Below are positions 63,749-64,000 of a stretch of 64,000 nt of DNA, piece after piece. Origin of the DNA: Anoplopoma fimbria (lineage: Eukaryota > Chordata > Actinopteri > Perciformes > Anoplopomatidae); NCBI RefSeq assembly GCF_027596085.1, contig NC_072453.1, forward strand, positions 10,289,948-10,353,947. Reading direction: 5' to 3'. Under the pieces are notes generated by a model. That model had not been told where the DNA came from, did not search any database, and saw only the letters and a program-made list of their open reading frames with translations. How positions within the stretch are numbered: position 1 is the first letter of the stretch; the number at the start of each line of letters is the position of its first letter. Position numbers and translations under genes: made by a program.

Positions 63749-64000
63749 TGGAAACAGCAGCTTCAAACAGCGTTGACTGAGTCTTGTGAGACTGTTCTTA
63801 GTCAGAACTTTATAAAACACTCCAGTCACCGGTTTCACCTCCACATCTTCACTCCCTCCTCCGGTGGCTCACACAGTTCACGTCTGCAGAACATTTCAGA
63901 GAACTGACACAAGCTTCCTGGTCGACAGGAGAAGAGTAAATGTGGCTGTTGACTATAGGTGTCCACCTTTCCTGCCTGACTAAAATCTTTTGCTGATCAT

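Overview
The window is nuclear DNA from a ray-finned (teleost) fish. It has small split genes with canonical GT-AG introns, proteins that align closely with human orthologues, long (CA)n/(GT)n arrays and many dispersed repeats typical of spiny-rayed fishes. The species cannot be told from the sequence. Gene identities and percent-free comparisons rest on recalled family sequences, not on a search.

Five protein-coding genes are supported. (1) 493-14915, minus strand: the 5' seven coding exons of a p38-pathway MAP kinase kinase, MAP2K6. It runs from the start codon to the HRD motif, and the rest lies beyond the left edge. (2) 17004-20485, minus: a complete three-exon BTBD17 gene, a secreted BTB-BACK protein of 481 residues. 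(3) 33784-36376, plus: a two-exon rhodopsin-class receptor, GPR142, of 365 residues. (4) 44613-50700, plus: GPRC5C, a class C orphan receptor of 418 residues in four coding exons, with a proposed untranslated first exon near 41.8-41.9 kb. (5) 62424-63748, plus: OXLD1, a 148-residue mitochondrial oxidoreductase-like protein in two exons. All splice junctions listed keep the reading frame.

Layout. 0.5-15 kb is MAP2K6, whose 10.3-kb first intron is full of microsatellites and transposon copies and ends at a GC-rich promoter region. 15.7-20.5 kb is BTBD17 in tandem with it. 20.5-33.7 kb has no firmly supported gene: repeats, microsatellites and two weak coding candidates. 33.8-36.7 kb is GPR142, 36.7-41.6 kb is gene-free, 41.7-52.2 kb is GPRC5C, 52.2-62.2 kb is gene-free and repeat-rich, and 62.2-64 kb is OXLD1.

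BTBD17-GPR142-GPRC5C is the conserved block of human 17q25.1. MAP2K6 (17q24.3) and OXLD1 (17q25.3) are on the same human arm but far away, so the fish interval is a compacted version of that arm. The genes do not form a pathway; they are neighbours by descent. The most notable non-genic content is one terminal-inverted-repeat element family present six times, a long AT-rich foldback in the OXLD1 intron and several tandem arrays. I found no convincing new multi-gene system.
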